Origin: an uncultured Parabacteroides sp.
GTDB taxonomy: Bacteria; Bacteroidota; Bacteroidia; Bacteroidales; Tannerellaceae
NCBI GenBank assembly: GCA_900552465.1
Contig: URZO01000014.1
Coordinates: forward strand, 4,973-68,972
DNA length: 64,000 nt
Reading direction: 5' to 3'
Shown here: one piece after another, positions 1-8,245 of the stretch
Layout: each line of letters begins with the position of its first letter
Position numbering within the stretch: the first letter of the stretch is position 1
Position numbers and translations under genes: made by a program
Notes under the pieces: model-generated
The model's input: only the letters and a program-made list of their open reading frames with translations
What the model was told of the DNA's origin: nothing
The model's database searches: none

Positions 1-1
1 A

Positions 2-739
2 CAGGAGCGTCTGGATCGTGAGTTTAATATGGATGTGATCACGACTGTTCCGAACGTATCCTATAAAGTTTATGACAAAAAGGGTAATTGTACGGAAGTA
101 CATAATCCAAGCGGTTTGCCTGATCCTACGCTAATCGATCATATCGACGAACCGTATATCCGTGCATCTGTCATAACCAACACCACGTTTATCGGCCCTA
201 TCATGACACTTTGTCTGGGTAAACGAGGTATATTGATTAAGCAGGAATATATTTCTGGCGACCGTGTGGAGATTCATTACGATATGCCGCTGGGTGAGAT
301 TGTGATTGATTTCTACGATAAACTGAAGAGTATTTCCAAAGGATATGCATCATTTGATTATCATATCCATGACTTCCGCCCAAGTAAACTGGTCAAGCTC
401 GATATCCTGCTGAACGGCGAACCGGTGGATGCGCTTTCCACGTTAACCCATGTGGATAACAGTGTTACGTTCGGCCGTCGTATGTGTGAAAAACTGAAAG
501 AACTGATCCCGCGTCAGCAGTTCGATATTGCTATCCAGGCTGCTATCGGCGCTAAGATTATCGCCCGTGAAACCATCAAGGCAGTCCGGAAAGATGTGAC
601 GGCCAAATGTTATGGCGGTGATATTTCCCGTAAGCGTAAGTTGCTGGAAAAGCAGAAAGAAGGAAAGAAACGAATGAAGCAAATCGGTACGGTCGAGGTT
701 CCGCAGAAAGCATTCCTCGCGGTATTGAAATTGGATTAA
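2..739 (+). CDS. lepA: Elongation factor 4 (LepA), C-terminal part
   Basis: This is the C-terminal 245 residues of the ribosome-associated GTPase LepA (EF4), which binds the ribosome and back-translocates tRNAs. The frame is open from base 2, so the start and the GTPase domain lie outside the window. The LepA-specific C-terminal domain is recognisable by the GGDISRKRKLLEKQKEGKK segment and the ending PQKAFLAVLKLD, which are near-invariant in the family. The internal ATG at base 29 is not a start, because the upstream residues QERLDREFN continue the family sequence. A hairpin terminator follows directly. The gene is convergent with the cvfB-like gene. Confidence is very high. Confidence 0.97.
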   Translation, partial: QERLDREFNMDVITTVPNVSYKVYDKKGNCTEVHNPSGLPDPTLIDHIDEPYIRASVITNTTFIGPIMTLCLGKRGILIKQEYISGDRVEIHYDMPLGEIVIDFYDKLKSISKGYASFDYHIHDFRPSKLVKLDILLNGEPVDALSTLTHVDNSVTFGRRMCEKLKELIPRQQFDIAIQAAIGAKIIARETIKAVRKDVTAKCYGGDISRKRKLLEKQKEGKKRMKQIGTVEVPQKAFLAVLKLD

Positions 740-748
740 AGATAGAAA

Positions 749-779
749 GGGGATGGATTTTAGATTCATCCCCTGTTTT
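749..779 (+). terminator. Rho-independent terminator of lepA
   Basis: A 7-bp stem, GGGGATG pairing with CATCCCC (749-755 with 767-773), is followed by TGTTTT ten bases after the lepA stop. This is the arrangement expected of an intrinsic terminator. Confidence 0.75.
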
Positions 780-1319
780 ACAATAACCCTCTTTTTCCCT
801 ATTTCACTACAAAAAAAGTACGTTTTTAGTTTGACTTTTGGCTACCGGAACAGCGTCTTTCGTGACAAACTGTCCGATGGTTTGCGCAGTACGTTCAAAA
901 AGTATGACATTTGTCAAGTCGGAACATATTCTTCCTTACGTTCTGGTAAAGCTTAACTTCCGGAGAATCGAATATTTGAAACAATAAAGGGAAGGGATAT
1001 GGAAATATGGGAAGGAGCAGAAGAGGATTCTGGAAGGACCTGGCACCTTATTTCCATGAAGCCGGACTTCATCGTGCTGACCCGGAACTTCGTTGCTCTG
1101 AAGTCTGACTTCATGGGTAACGAAGGTAAACTTCAGAGCGATAAACCGATACTTTAGAGGAATTTTCTGCGCACCTCGCGGCAATAGATTGGAAACTGAC
1201 CCGTTTTTTGTCCGGGAGAAACCGTCTGGGAGACACTTCTTGAAAGCTTTAAAGGAGGTTTTCAGGGCGTTTTTTTACAATAAGTACCTGTTTGGAGTGT
1301 CTTTTTAAGGCATTATGGA
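780..1319. other. Non-coding gap between lepA and cvfB-like gene
   Basis: About 540 bases without a convincing gene; the short open frames here show no family resemblance and sit in repeat-like sequence. The right half contains the phased repeat cluster annotated at 1047-1152. No promoter-like TAnnTTTG box was identified with confidence. Confidence 0.6.
1047..1152. repeat. Degenerate ~21-bp phased repeat cluster A (CTTC word)
   Basis: The word CTTC (first copy CTTA) recurs at 1047, 1067, 1088, 1109 and 1131, spacings 20, 21, 21 and 22. Nested inverted pairs overlie it: GCTCTGAAG (1095-1103) with CTTCAGAGC (1131-1139), and CCATGAAG (1054-1061) with CTTCATGG (1109-1116). It does not encode a plausible protein. 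Function unknown; it resembles clusters B, C and D elsewhere in the window in period but not in sequence. Confidence 0.6.
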
Positions 1320-2159
1320 TTAGCCTTTGTTTGTCAATCGAATTCCTTCCGGTTCAAGGAGAATCAGTTTTTGTTTGTAAAGAGCCCCGATAGCTTGTTT
1401 GAATGCTTTTTTGCTGCAACGGAATAAGGAGTAAATAAGTTCCGGCTCGCTTTTATCGTGTACTGCGATATATCCGCCTTGCGCTTTCAGTGATTCCAGG
1501 ATTGTTTTGGCAATGCCGTCTACTTTCTGATATCCTAATGGAGTCAGGCTGACATCGATTTTCTCATCTTCCCGCACTTCTTTGATATACCCTTTGATGT
1601 GTTCCCCTTTTTCCAACCGCTGGAAAACTTCACTATGGTAAACCAGTCCCCAATGCGTGTTATTGATGATGACTTTGTATCCTATTTCGGTATCTTCCGC
1701 CACCAACAAGTCTACTTCCTGGTTCGGAACATAGTCTGGTATGACATTGTCCAGGTATTTGTCTATTCTCGCAGAAGCGACTATGCGTCCGGTCACATGA
1801 TCCAGATGTACATATACCAGATACCATTTCCCTTCGCGCATCGGCATTTTCTGTTCTTTAAAAGGAACCAGCAGGTCTTTCATCAATCCCCATTCCAGAA
1901 ATGCGCCGGTATTGTTAACCGACTTAACTTCCATAAACTGGAATTCTCCCACCTGCGCAAGCGGTCTGGCTGTCGTTGCAATCAGCCTTCCTTCGTTATC
2001 ATGATAAATAAAGACTTCGACTTCATCTCCCGGTTTTACATTTTTCGGTACATAACGGGCCGGTAAAAGTATTTCCAGATCGTTTCCTCCATCCAGGTAA
2101 ACCCCGAAATCCAAGTCTTTCACGATTTTGAGCGTATTATATTTTCCTATTTCTATCAT
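1320..2159 (-). CDS. CvfB-family S1 RNA-binding protein
   Basis: A 279-residue protein of the CvfB/YitL family: tandem S1-like OB-fold domains followed by a C-terminal winged-helix domain. The N-terminal S1-like module covers roughly residues 1-65 (IEIGKYNTLKIVKDLDFGVYL), further S1 modules span about 70-215, and the C-terminal part (SLFRCSKKAFKQAIGALYKQ) is the helical domain typical of the family. CvfB proteins bind RNA and affect virulence-factor expression in staphylococci; a role in Bacteroidales is not established. It is monocistronic, divergent from the capsule locus and preceded by a good -7 box. Length fits the family. Confidence 0.9.
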   Translation of the reverse strand: MIEIGKYNTLKIVKDLDFGVYLDGGNDLEILLPARYVPKNVKPGDEVEVFIYHDNEGRLIATTARPLAQVGEFQFMEVKSVNNTGAFLEWGLMKDLLVPFKEQKMPMREGKWYLVYVHLDHVTGRIVASARIDKYLDNVIPDYVPNQEVDLLVAEDTEIGYKVIINNTHWGLVYHSEVFQRLEKGEHIKGYIKEVREDEKIDVSLTPLGYQKVDGIAKTILESLKAQGGYIAVHDKSEPELIYSLFRCSKKAFKQAIGALYKQKLILLEPEGIRLTNKG

Positions 2160-2178
2160 CTTTCAAATTCTTTTGGGG

Positions 2179-2186
2179 CAAAAGTA
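2179..2186 (-). promoter_or_regulatory. -7 box for cvfB-like gene
   Basis: On the minus strand the sequence reads TACTTTTG, a match to the Bacteroidetes TAnnTTTG element, 20 bases upstream of the start codon. A clear -33 TTG is not obvious. Confidence 0.55.
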
Positions 2187-2310
2187 CGGGAAAATGGGTT
2201 AATATCCTATATTTTTTACTTTCTAAGCAGCAATATATCAAAATTTGCATCGTTATAGAAGTAACAGTTTTTATGAGGAGTTTTTAAGTAGAAGGTTCCT
2301 TAGAAAATTG

Positions 2311-2318
2311 TATCTTTG
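2311..2318 (+). promoter_or_regulatory. -7 box for the polysaccharide locus
   Basis: TATCTTTG matches the TAnnTTTG consensus 32 bases upstream of the export gene. No UpxY/NusG-like antiterminator gene and no invertase or long flanking inverted repeats are seen, so the phase-variable control common for Bacteroides capsules is not evident here. Confidence 0.6.
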
Positions 2319-2350
2319 CAGTTCTAATTTAGAAATACATAATTAATAGC

Positions 2351-3160
2351 ATGAATTTGAAATATTATTTGTTTGCCCTTTTTTGTGGATTGATGTGTGC
2401 GTGTTCCGCGCCGAAAGATGTAGTATATTTTCAGGGGATAGAAGAATTGGCTCCTGAGCAGTTGACAAAAATGAGTCAGACGTACACAACAAAAATTACA
2501 AATGATGATTTATTATCGATTAATGTAACGGCATGGGATCCTGCGGCTGTTACGCCTTTTAATCCTCCTGTATATGCCTATTCGACACAAGGTGAACAGG
2601 CTCTTGCTGCATCCCAATCGTTGTATACTTATTTGGTGGATCCGGAAGGAAACATTAATTTTCCAGTTCTTGGGAAAGTTCATGTGGCAGGTTTGACCAG
2701 GCAGGAGGTTGCAGCAAAGTTGGAGGAGATGATATCCAAATATGTAGAGAATCCGTTAGTAAATGTCCAGCTTTTAAATTTTAAAATAACAATGATGGGG
2801 GAGGTTTCTCGTCCAGGTTCTTTTGCAATTAAAAATGATAGAGTATCAGTTTTGGATGCTATTGGAATGGCGGGTGATTTACCTTTGACTGCTAATAGAA
2901 AGAATATATTGGTAATACGGGATAATAATGGTGTAAAAGAAACGTTCCGGATGGATATAACGGATCCTGCAATATTTGCTTCTCCTGGTTTTTATTTGAA
3001 ACAAAATGATATTGTATATGTTGAGCCGATTAAAAATAAACAGCGTGCTCGTACAAGTTCTGATCGGCAGTTTACAATGTCTTTGCTGACATCTATTATT
3101 AGTTCTGTTTCAATCATAACAAGTATGGTAATTACAATTGTAAATCTTAATAGAAAATAA
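2351..3160 (+). CDS. Polysaccharide export outer-membrane lipoprotein (Wza-like)
   Basis: A 269-residue outer-membrane polysaccharide exporter. A lipoprotein signal peptide ends at the LMCACS lipobox (Cys at about residue 18). A Poly_export domain (TNDDLLSINVTAWDP onward, ~50-140) is followed by an SLBB-like domain (VTMMGEVSRPGSF-type region, ~145-225) and a C-terminal hydrophobic helix (about 244-265) that would cross the outer membrane. It presumably forms the export channel with the chain-length protein nine bases downstream. It is the first gene of the locus, behind a TATCTTTG box. The family normally runs 260-380 residues, so this is a short but complete member. Confidence 0.92.
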   Translation: MNLKYYLFALFCGLMCACSAPKDVVYFQGIEELAPEQLTKMSQTYTTKITNDDLLSINVTAWDPAAVTPFNPPVYAYSTQGEQALAASQSLYTYLVDPEGNINFPVLGKVHVAGLTRQEVAAKLEEMISKYVENPLVNVQLLNFKITMMGEVSRPGSFAIKNDRVSVLDAIGMAGDLPLTANRKNILVIRDNNGVKETFRMDITDPAIFASPGFYLKQNDIVYVEPIKNKQRARTSSDRQFTMSLLTSIISSVSIITSMVITIVNLNRK

Positions 3161-3168
3161 TCTGGGGT

Positions 3169-4773
3169 ATGACAACTATTCAGCATGATAATGAGACGAT
3201 TAGTCTAAAGAAGATAATAATACACTATGTTTGCCATTGGAAATTATTTGTATTTGCAGCTATAATCTCCTTGATACCGGCATCGTTATATTTGATTTTT
3301 ACTCCTCGTACTTATGAAATAGCCGCAAAGATACAATTGGTCGAAGATAAAAGTAGTTCAAACAGTGGTTTCAATGTCGGAGAAGCTTCCGGACTGATGA
3401 AATCTTTTGGTTTGGGTGGAATTAGCGGGAGCGGTATTAATGTAGATGACGAAATGGCTAAATTGACTTCGAACTCTACATTGAAAGATATGGTTTTGAA
3501 ATTAGGATTAAATGTTTCTTATTATAAACCTTATGCATATAAGTATAAGATGTATGAGAATGCTCCATTGATATTGTCTGCAGATTCAGAAACTGAGCGT
3601 AATTTGGATTGTACTGTCGTTTTTGATGTGGATATAAAGAAGGACGGTCGAGTTAAAGTAAAGACGGAGGCATTAAAAGAAACAAAGGTATTTGAATTTA
3701 ATTCGTTGCCAGCGGAGATAAAGTTAGAGGCCGGTAGTTTTATCTTGGCTTATAAAGATAAAGAAGTAAAACCATTGTCGTTGACTTTGGATATCTCTCC
3801 TGCTGGTTGGGTTGCTGAAACAATATTTCAGGATCTTACATTTGATGAATACTCTAAGAATGCAAATGTTATCGAACTCTCTTATGTTGATTATGAAAGG
3901 CGCAGAGGGCTTGATATGCTAAATACTTTAGTTGATATTTATAATCATCAAGAAGATTCTATAAAGAGAATTGAAGGACAAAAATCATTGACCTTTTTGG
4001 AAGGACGTATCCAAAATGTGATGGCGGATTTAAGTGAAACAGAAGCATTGATCGAACGTTATAAATTGAAAAATAAAATGACGGATATCGAAGCTGATGT
4101 TCAGTTCTATGTAGAACAGTTGAAGGATTTACAGGTTAAGATTATTGAGCTTGAAGCTCAAGACCGGCTTATCGACATGGTGACTGCGTATATTAAGGAT
4201 CCGAAAAATAAATACAATTTGATACCTTCATTGCTTTCTACAGGTGAAGGAGATAAGGCGGGTCCTATAACAACCTATAATGAAGCCTTGTTGGAACGTG
4301 CAAAATTATTGCAAACGACAAAGGGGAACAATCCTCTTATTGAACAAATAAATAATCAGGTCGATCAATTGAGAGAAAGTGTATATTTAGCTATAGGTAA
4401 TTCCCAAAAGGCAGTTCAGTTTACCCTTGACGATTTGAGAGGAAAAGAGAAACTGATAATGGATAAGATGGGTACTGTTCCTACTTTGGAAAGAGAGTAT
4501 ATCGATTATAAACGGCAGCAGGAAATTTATCAGGCGGTTTATTTGATCCTTTTACAAAAAAGAGAAGATATTGCTTTGTCCATAGGTGAGTCTAAAGATC
4601 GTGCGCGATTTATAGAAAAAACTTATGTGAAACAATCTCCGGTTGGACCGAGAAAATTGTATGCTGCAATAGGAATGTTACTCTTTACATTGATTATACC
4701 TGTAGGACTTTTATTTATAAAAGAACAAATTTTATCATTGAAGGAAGAATTTGTAAAGACAAAGAAAAAGTAG
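3169..4773 (+). CDS. Wzz-type chain-length determinant, no kinase domain
   Basis: A 534-residue inner-membrane polysaccharide co-polymerase. It has an N-terminal membrane segment (~25-45), a Wzz domain (~15-110), a long periplasmic coiled-coil and GNVR-type region (~290-470, with PTLEREYIDYKRQQEIYQAVY), and a second membrane segment at ~498-520. There is no Walker motif or Tyr-rich tail, so unlike Wzc the tyrosine autokinase is absent. It should set polymer length in a Wzx/Wzy-dependent pathway together with the upstream exporter. It starts nine bases after that gene and ends one base before the flippase start, which indicates a single operon. Confidence 0.9.
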   Translation: MTTIQHDNETISLKKIIIHYVCHWKLFVFAAIISLIPASLYLIFTPRTYEIAAKIQLVEDKSSSNSGFNVGEASGLMKSFGLGGISGSGINVDDEMAKLTSNSTLKDMVLKLGLNVSYYKPYAYKYKMYENAPLILSADSETERNLDCTVVFDVDIKKDGRVKVKTEALKETKVFEFNSLPAEIKLEAGSFILAYKDKEVKPLSLTLDISPAGWVAETIFQDLTFDEYSKNANVIELSYVDYERRRGLDMLNTLVDIYNHQEDSIKRIEGQKSLTFLEGRIQNVMADLSETEALIERYKLKNKMTDIEADVQFYVEQLKDLQVKIIELEAQDRLIDMVTAYIKDPKNKYNLIPSLLSTGEGDKAGPITTYNEALLERAKLLQTTKGNNPLIEQINNQVDQLRESVYLAIGNSQKAVQFTLDDLRGKEKLIMDKMGTVPTLEREYIDYKRQQEIYQAVYLILLQKREDIALSIGESKDRARFIEKTYVKQSPVGPRKLYAAIGMLLFTLIIPVGLLFIKEQILSLKEEFVKTKKK

Positions 4774-4774
4774 C

Positions 4775-6232
4775 GTGTTGTCTAAGGATAAAATAGTAGC
4801 AGTAGGAAGAAATAAGGTGCTTTTGTATGTGACATCTCGCTATGTTACTTATGGCATTCAATTTGTTAATTCAATGTTCATTGCAATTGCGTTAGGCCCT
4901 GAATATTTGGCTATATGGGGGTTTATTAATCTTATATTGCAATATATAGCACAGTTTAATGCAGGAGTTCCTTATTCTTTGAATGTCTTGTTGTCGATAA
5001 ATAAAAACGATAAGCTGAAAGTAGAATCTCTTTTGTCTACAGCTTTATTTTTATATGTTATACTATCTGTTATTATAGTCTTAGTGTTTTTGCTTTTACA
5101 TCTGGCAGGAATAGATATAGGAAGTAAATATTCTTTTGATAAGTATATGGTTGTTGTTGTTATTATTGCTGTAATAACTCATTTTAATACAATTTACACA
5201 AATTATTTTAGAATAATGAATAAGCTGTTGGAAATTGTGTTTTTTCAATCTATAGTTCCCTTATCAATGTTGATTGCAATATGTTTTGCTAAAGGCGAAA
5301 AATTAGTATTGCTTATTTTATGGATCATGCTTGTTGGACAGCTACTCTCTCTCTTATTGTATTTGAAAAATAGTCATTTGAAATATTATAAACCAGACTT
5401 TTCTTTGATTAAGCCGTTGTTGAGAAAAGGGGTATTCCTTTTCTTTTATAATACTTGCTTTTATTGCATCTTACTTTCGACTAGAACAGTCGTAAGTTCT
5501 GATTATGAGATTAAGGAGTTTGGTTTTTTTACATTTTCATTTACTTTAGCTAACACCATAATGTTATTATTTGATTCATTTTCTTTCTTGATTTATCCTA
5601 AAACAATAAATCGCTTTAATAAAGCAAATGGTGAAGAAATAGTTCGTATTTTAAATTTGATAAGAGTGAATTATATTACTTCGATTCATTTTGCTATGTA
5701 TGTTTTTCTGTTGTTGTTTCCTTTAATTATAAATCTGTTTCCTCAATATAAATCTGTTTTTAAATGCTTTGGATTTATGGCCTTGACTGTTGTCTTTTAT
5801 GGTAATTGTTTTGCCTATTCTTGTCTTTTAACTGCTCGTGGAAAAGAACAGTTATTAAGTATTCTTGCTTTTGTTGTTTTGATTGTCAATATTGCATTGG
5901 CGTTATTTATTTCTAAGGTTTTAAAGCTGGGATATGAGTATGTTATATTAGCGACATTAATTTCGTATATGTTTTATAATATATTACTCTCGTTTTTCTC
6001 TTATCGAATGTTTAATTTGTCTTTTTCGTTAAAGAGTATATTTGCAGAGAATTTCACTCTGAGGCTTTTTTTGCCTTTTTCTATAGCATTCATAATCCTT
6101 GCATTTGAGTTTCATTGGATTGCTTATTTATCTCTCTTAATCTTGTTTGTTGTTTTAAACTGGAAACAGATTGTTGAGATTAAAAATACGATTATTAGGA
6201 TTTTGTACAATCCGACAATTATTAATATATGA
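4775..6232 (+). CDS. Wzx-like polysaccharide flippase
   Basis: A 485-residue, very hydrophobic protein with about 12-14 predicted membrane segments, resembling MOP-superfamily oligosaccharide flippases. It probably flips the lipid-linked repeat unit across the inner membrane. The first codon is GTG, one base after the preceding stop; no in-frame ATG occurs until well inside the first membrane segment (MFIAIALGPEYLAIWG), so the GTG is the best choice. The base composition is strikingly AT-rich, as is usual for flippase and polymerase genes in exchanged capsule loci. The substrate is inferred from context to contain pseudaminic acid. Confidence 0.85.
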   Translation: MLSKDKIVAVGRNKVLLYVTSRYVTYGIQFVNSMFIAIALGPEYLAIWGFINLILQYIAQFNAGVPYSLNVLLSINKNDKLKVESLLSTALFLYVILSVIIVLVFLLLHLAGIDIGSKYSFDKYMVVVVIIAVITHFNTIYTNYFRIMNKLLEIVFFQSIVPLSMLIAICFAKGEKLVLLILWIMLVGQLLSLLLYLKNSHLKYYKPDFSLIKPLLRKGVFLFFYNTCFYCILLSTRTVVSSDYEIKEFGFFTFSFTLANTIMLLFDSFSFLIYPKTINRFNKANGEEIVRILNLIRVNYITSIHFAMYVFLLLFPLIINLFPQYKSVFKCFGFMALTVVFYGNCFAYSCLLTARGKEQLLSILAFVVLIVNIALALFISKVLKLGYEYVILATLISYMFYNILLSFFSYRMFNLSFSLKSIFAENFTLRLFLPFSIAFIILAFEFHWIAYLSLLILFVVLNWKQIVEIKNTIIRILYNPTIINI

Positions 6233-6236
6233 TTTA

Positions 6237-7166
6237 ATGAAAACATATATATATATATGCTCAAAGCCTCTGCAATATTTTAATTTGCGGAATATCAAAT
6301 CAGAATCATTGGATATAAAAAAGACATTGGTTATTTTAGGGTCGTTTTTAGAATCTGAACAATTTGTGAATCGAATCAAAAAAAATGACACAACATGGGA
6401 TGATATTATATATTTAAAATCTCATTTTCAATTATATCTTTATTTGCTTTTTCATCCAGCTCATACTTGGTTTGTAGAGATAGATGCATCTTTTTTTTAT
6501 GGTATTTTTTCAAAACTATCTTGTTTTAGAAGAATGTATATGTTTGAAGAAGGTTTTGGGAGTTATCGCCGGGATCGTTTTGATACATCTAAAAGGGTAA
6601 AAAAGTGGATTAATAAACATACAGGAGTTGGTCAACATGTTGGCTTTTCTACTTATTTGACGGGACAATATTTATATTTGCCGGCTTTATTTAAAAGACA
6701 ATTTCCTGATTATTCAAAGCCAATAATGGAATTTGTAAAACCATTTAAAATACGTTTGCGTGAAGAATTGTCTTTTTTTATGAAACTCTCTGATGGATAT
6801 GACGATTTTTTATCAATAAAAAATAAGAAGATAGGTCTTTATTTAACCAATCATCATGTTAATTTTCAGGTGATGGAGACATTAGCACAAACAAAAGACT
6901 CTTTTGATTTGTTTTTTGTCAAACCGCATCCTCATATAAGAGATTTACAGAGTCTATCACAATATAGCATAAACATCATACGTTCAAATATCATGATCGA
7001 GTTTTTATTGATCCTTCTATTGGATAATAATAATGAGTTGACAGTCTTTCATGAAAATAGTACAGCTGTCATATGGTTCCAGAATGAGATAATCAATAGA
7101 AATTTGGGAGAAAGATTTGAAGATTATGATATTGTTGCATCCTATATTAAACAAGAGATGTTATAA
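6237..7166 (+). CDS. Putative sialyl/pseudaminyl-transferase with D/E-D/E-G, HP and S motifs
   Basis: A 309-residue glycosyltransferase carrying the three hallmarks shared by bacterial sialyltransferase families such as GT52: an acidic EEG motif (residues 104-106, MFEEGFGSY), an HP motif (KPHPH, 229-233) and a serine motif (HENSTA, 272-277). The N-terminus (MKTYIYICSKPLQYFNL) also looks like a GT-B start. The ATG at 6237, four bases after the flippase stop, is preferred over an upstream frame extension that overlaps the flippase. With a complete pseudaminic acid pathway next door and no sialic acid synthesis genes, the likely donor is CMP-pseudaminic acid. That specificity is inferred and not visible in the sequence. 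Confidence 0.7.
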   Translation: MKTYIYICSKPLQYFNLRNIKSESLDIKKTLVILGSFLESEQFVNRIKKNDTTWDDIIYLKSHFQLYLYLLFHPAHTWFVEIDASFFYGIFSKLSCFRRMYMFEEGFGSYRRDRFDTSKRVKKWINKHTGVGQHVGFSTYLTGQYLYLPALFKRQFPDYSKPIMEFVKPFKIRLREELSFFMKLSDGYDDFLSIKNKKIGLYLTNHHVNFQVMETLAQTKDSFDLFFVKPHPHIRDLQSLSQYSINIIRSNIMIEFLLILLLDNNNELTVFHENSTAVIWFQNEIINRNLGERFEDYDIVASYIKQEML

Positions 7167-7171
7167 AGTCG

Positions 7172-7179
7172 TATATTTG
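7172..7179 (+). promoter_or_regulatory. Possible internal promoter before pseB
   Basis: TATATTTG matches TAnnTTTG 44 bases upstream of pseB, in the only sizeable gap (56 bases) of the plus-strand operon. In such AT-rich sequence chance matches are common. Confidence 0.35.
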
Positions 7180-7222
7180 CTGGAGATAGCTTAAAAAATT
7201 GGAATATATAAAATAATAGAAA

Positions 7223-8245
7223 ATGTTGAATGGTAAATCAGTTTTGATAACCGGTGGAACCGGCTCTTTCGGAAAGAAGTTTGTAGAGACTATCCTTCGG
7301 GATTATCCTCAGGTAAAGAGAATTGTTATTTATTCACGTGATGAATTGAAGCAGTTTGAATTAAAACAAAAATACCCATCTTCCCATTATCCTCAATTGC
7401 GTTTTTTTATTGGTGATGTACGTGATGGGGAGCGGATGAAGCGTGCATGTGAAGGAATTGATATAATTATTCATGCTGCGGCTATTAAGCAGGTTGATAC
7501 AGCTGAGTATAATCCGGATGAATGTATCAAAACAAATGTCAACGGAGCTCAGAATGTTATTAATGCAGCTTTGCAGTCTGGTGTGAAGCATGTAGTCGCT
7601 TTATCAACAGATAAGGCTTGTGCTCCTATTAATTTATATGGCGCTACAAAATTGACTTCTGACAAATTATTTGTGGCAGCAAATAATATTAGTGGTTCAC
7701 GTGATATAAAATTTTCTGTAGTCCGTTATGGAAATGTCATGGGATCACGGGGTTCCGTTATCCCATTCTTTATAAATAAACGAGATTCTGGTGCTAAGGA
7801 ATTTCCGATTACCCACATGGGGATGACTCGTTTTAATATTTCATTGGAAGCAGGTGTTGCTTTGGTTATGTATGCAATTGGTCATCATTTGGGTGGTGAG
7901 ATTTTTATACCCAAAATACCTTCTTACCATATTGTGGATGTGGCAAAAGCTATTGCTCCGACTCTTCCTTTAGTAGAAGTGGGTATTCGTCCAGGTGAAA
8001 AGCTACACGAGGAAATGATTACAGTGACTGATGCCTTGAATACGATTGATTTAGGGCCGTATTATGCAATTTTACCTTCTGTGGCATTCAATCATAAATA
8101 TGAAGATTTTATAAAACATCATAATGCTGTGAAAGTACCGGAGGGTTTTCATTATAGTTCGGATACTAATACAGAGTGGGAGACAGTTGAGTCTATGCGC
8201 GAGAATATAAAGAAATATGTTGATCCTAATTTTGAGGTAAAATGA
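7223..8245 (+). CDS. pseB: UDP-GlcNAc 4,6-dehydratase (inverting), PseB
   Basis: A 340-residue short-chain dehydrogenase/reductase that would convert UDP-GlcNAc to the 4-keto-6-deoxy-L-arabino-hexulose, the first step of pseudaminic acid synthesis. It has a Rossmann nucleotide-binding motif GGTGSFG (about residues 11-17), the SRDE segment typical of PseB/FlaA1 proteins, the STDKA motif and a catalytic YGATK. Length matches PseB, and the immediately overlapping PseC supports the inverting type over a simple 4,6-dehydratase. The ATGA overlap with pseC implies translational coupling. Confidence 0.93.
   Translation: MLNGKSVLITGGTGSFGKKFVETILRDYPQVKRIVIYSRDELKQFELKQKYPSSHYPQLRFFIGDVRDGERMKRACEGIDIIIHAAAIKQVDTAEYNPDECIKTNVNGAQNVINAALQSGVKHVVALSTDKACAPINLYGATKLTSDKLFVAANNISGSRDIKFSVVRYGNVMGSRGSVIPFFINKRDSGAKEFPITHMGMTRFNISLEAGVALVMYAIGHHLGGEIFIPKIPSYHIVDVAKAIAPTLPLVEVGIRPGEKLHEEMITVTDALNTIDLGPYYAILPSVAFNHKYEDFIKHHNAVKVPEGFHYSSDTNTEWETVESMRENIKKYVDPNFEVK

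Noticed and set aside
753..1184. Short frames on both strands in the lepA-cvfB gap
   Set aside because: They cross the terminator and the phased repeats and have no plausible start context or homology pattern.
2220..2318. Invertible (phase-variable) capsule promoter
   Set aside because: TTTCTAAG (2220-2227) and CTTAGAAA (2299-2306) form only an 8-bp inverted pair, the -7 box lies outside it, and no invertase gene is nearby.
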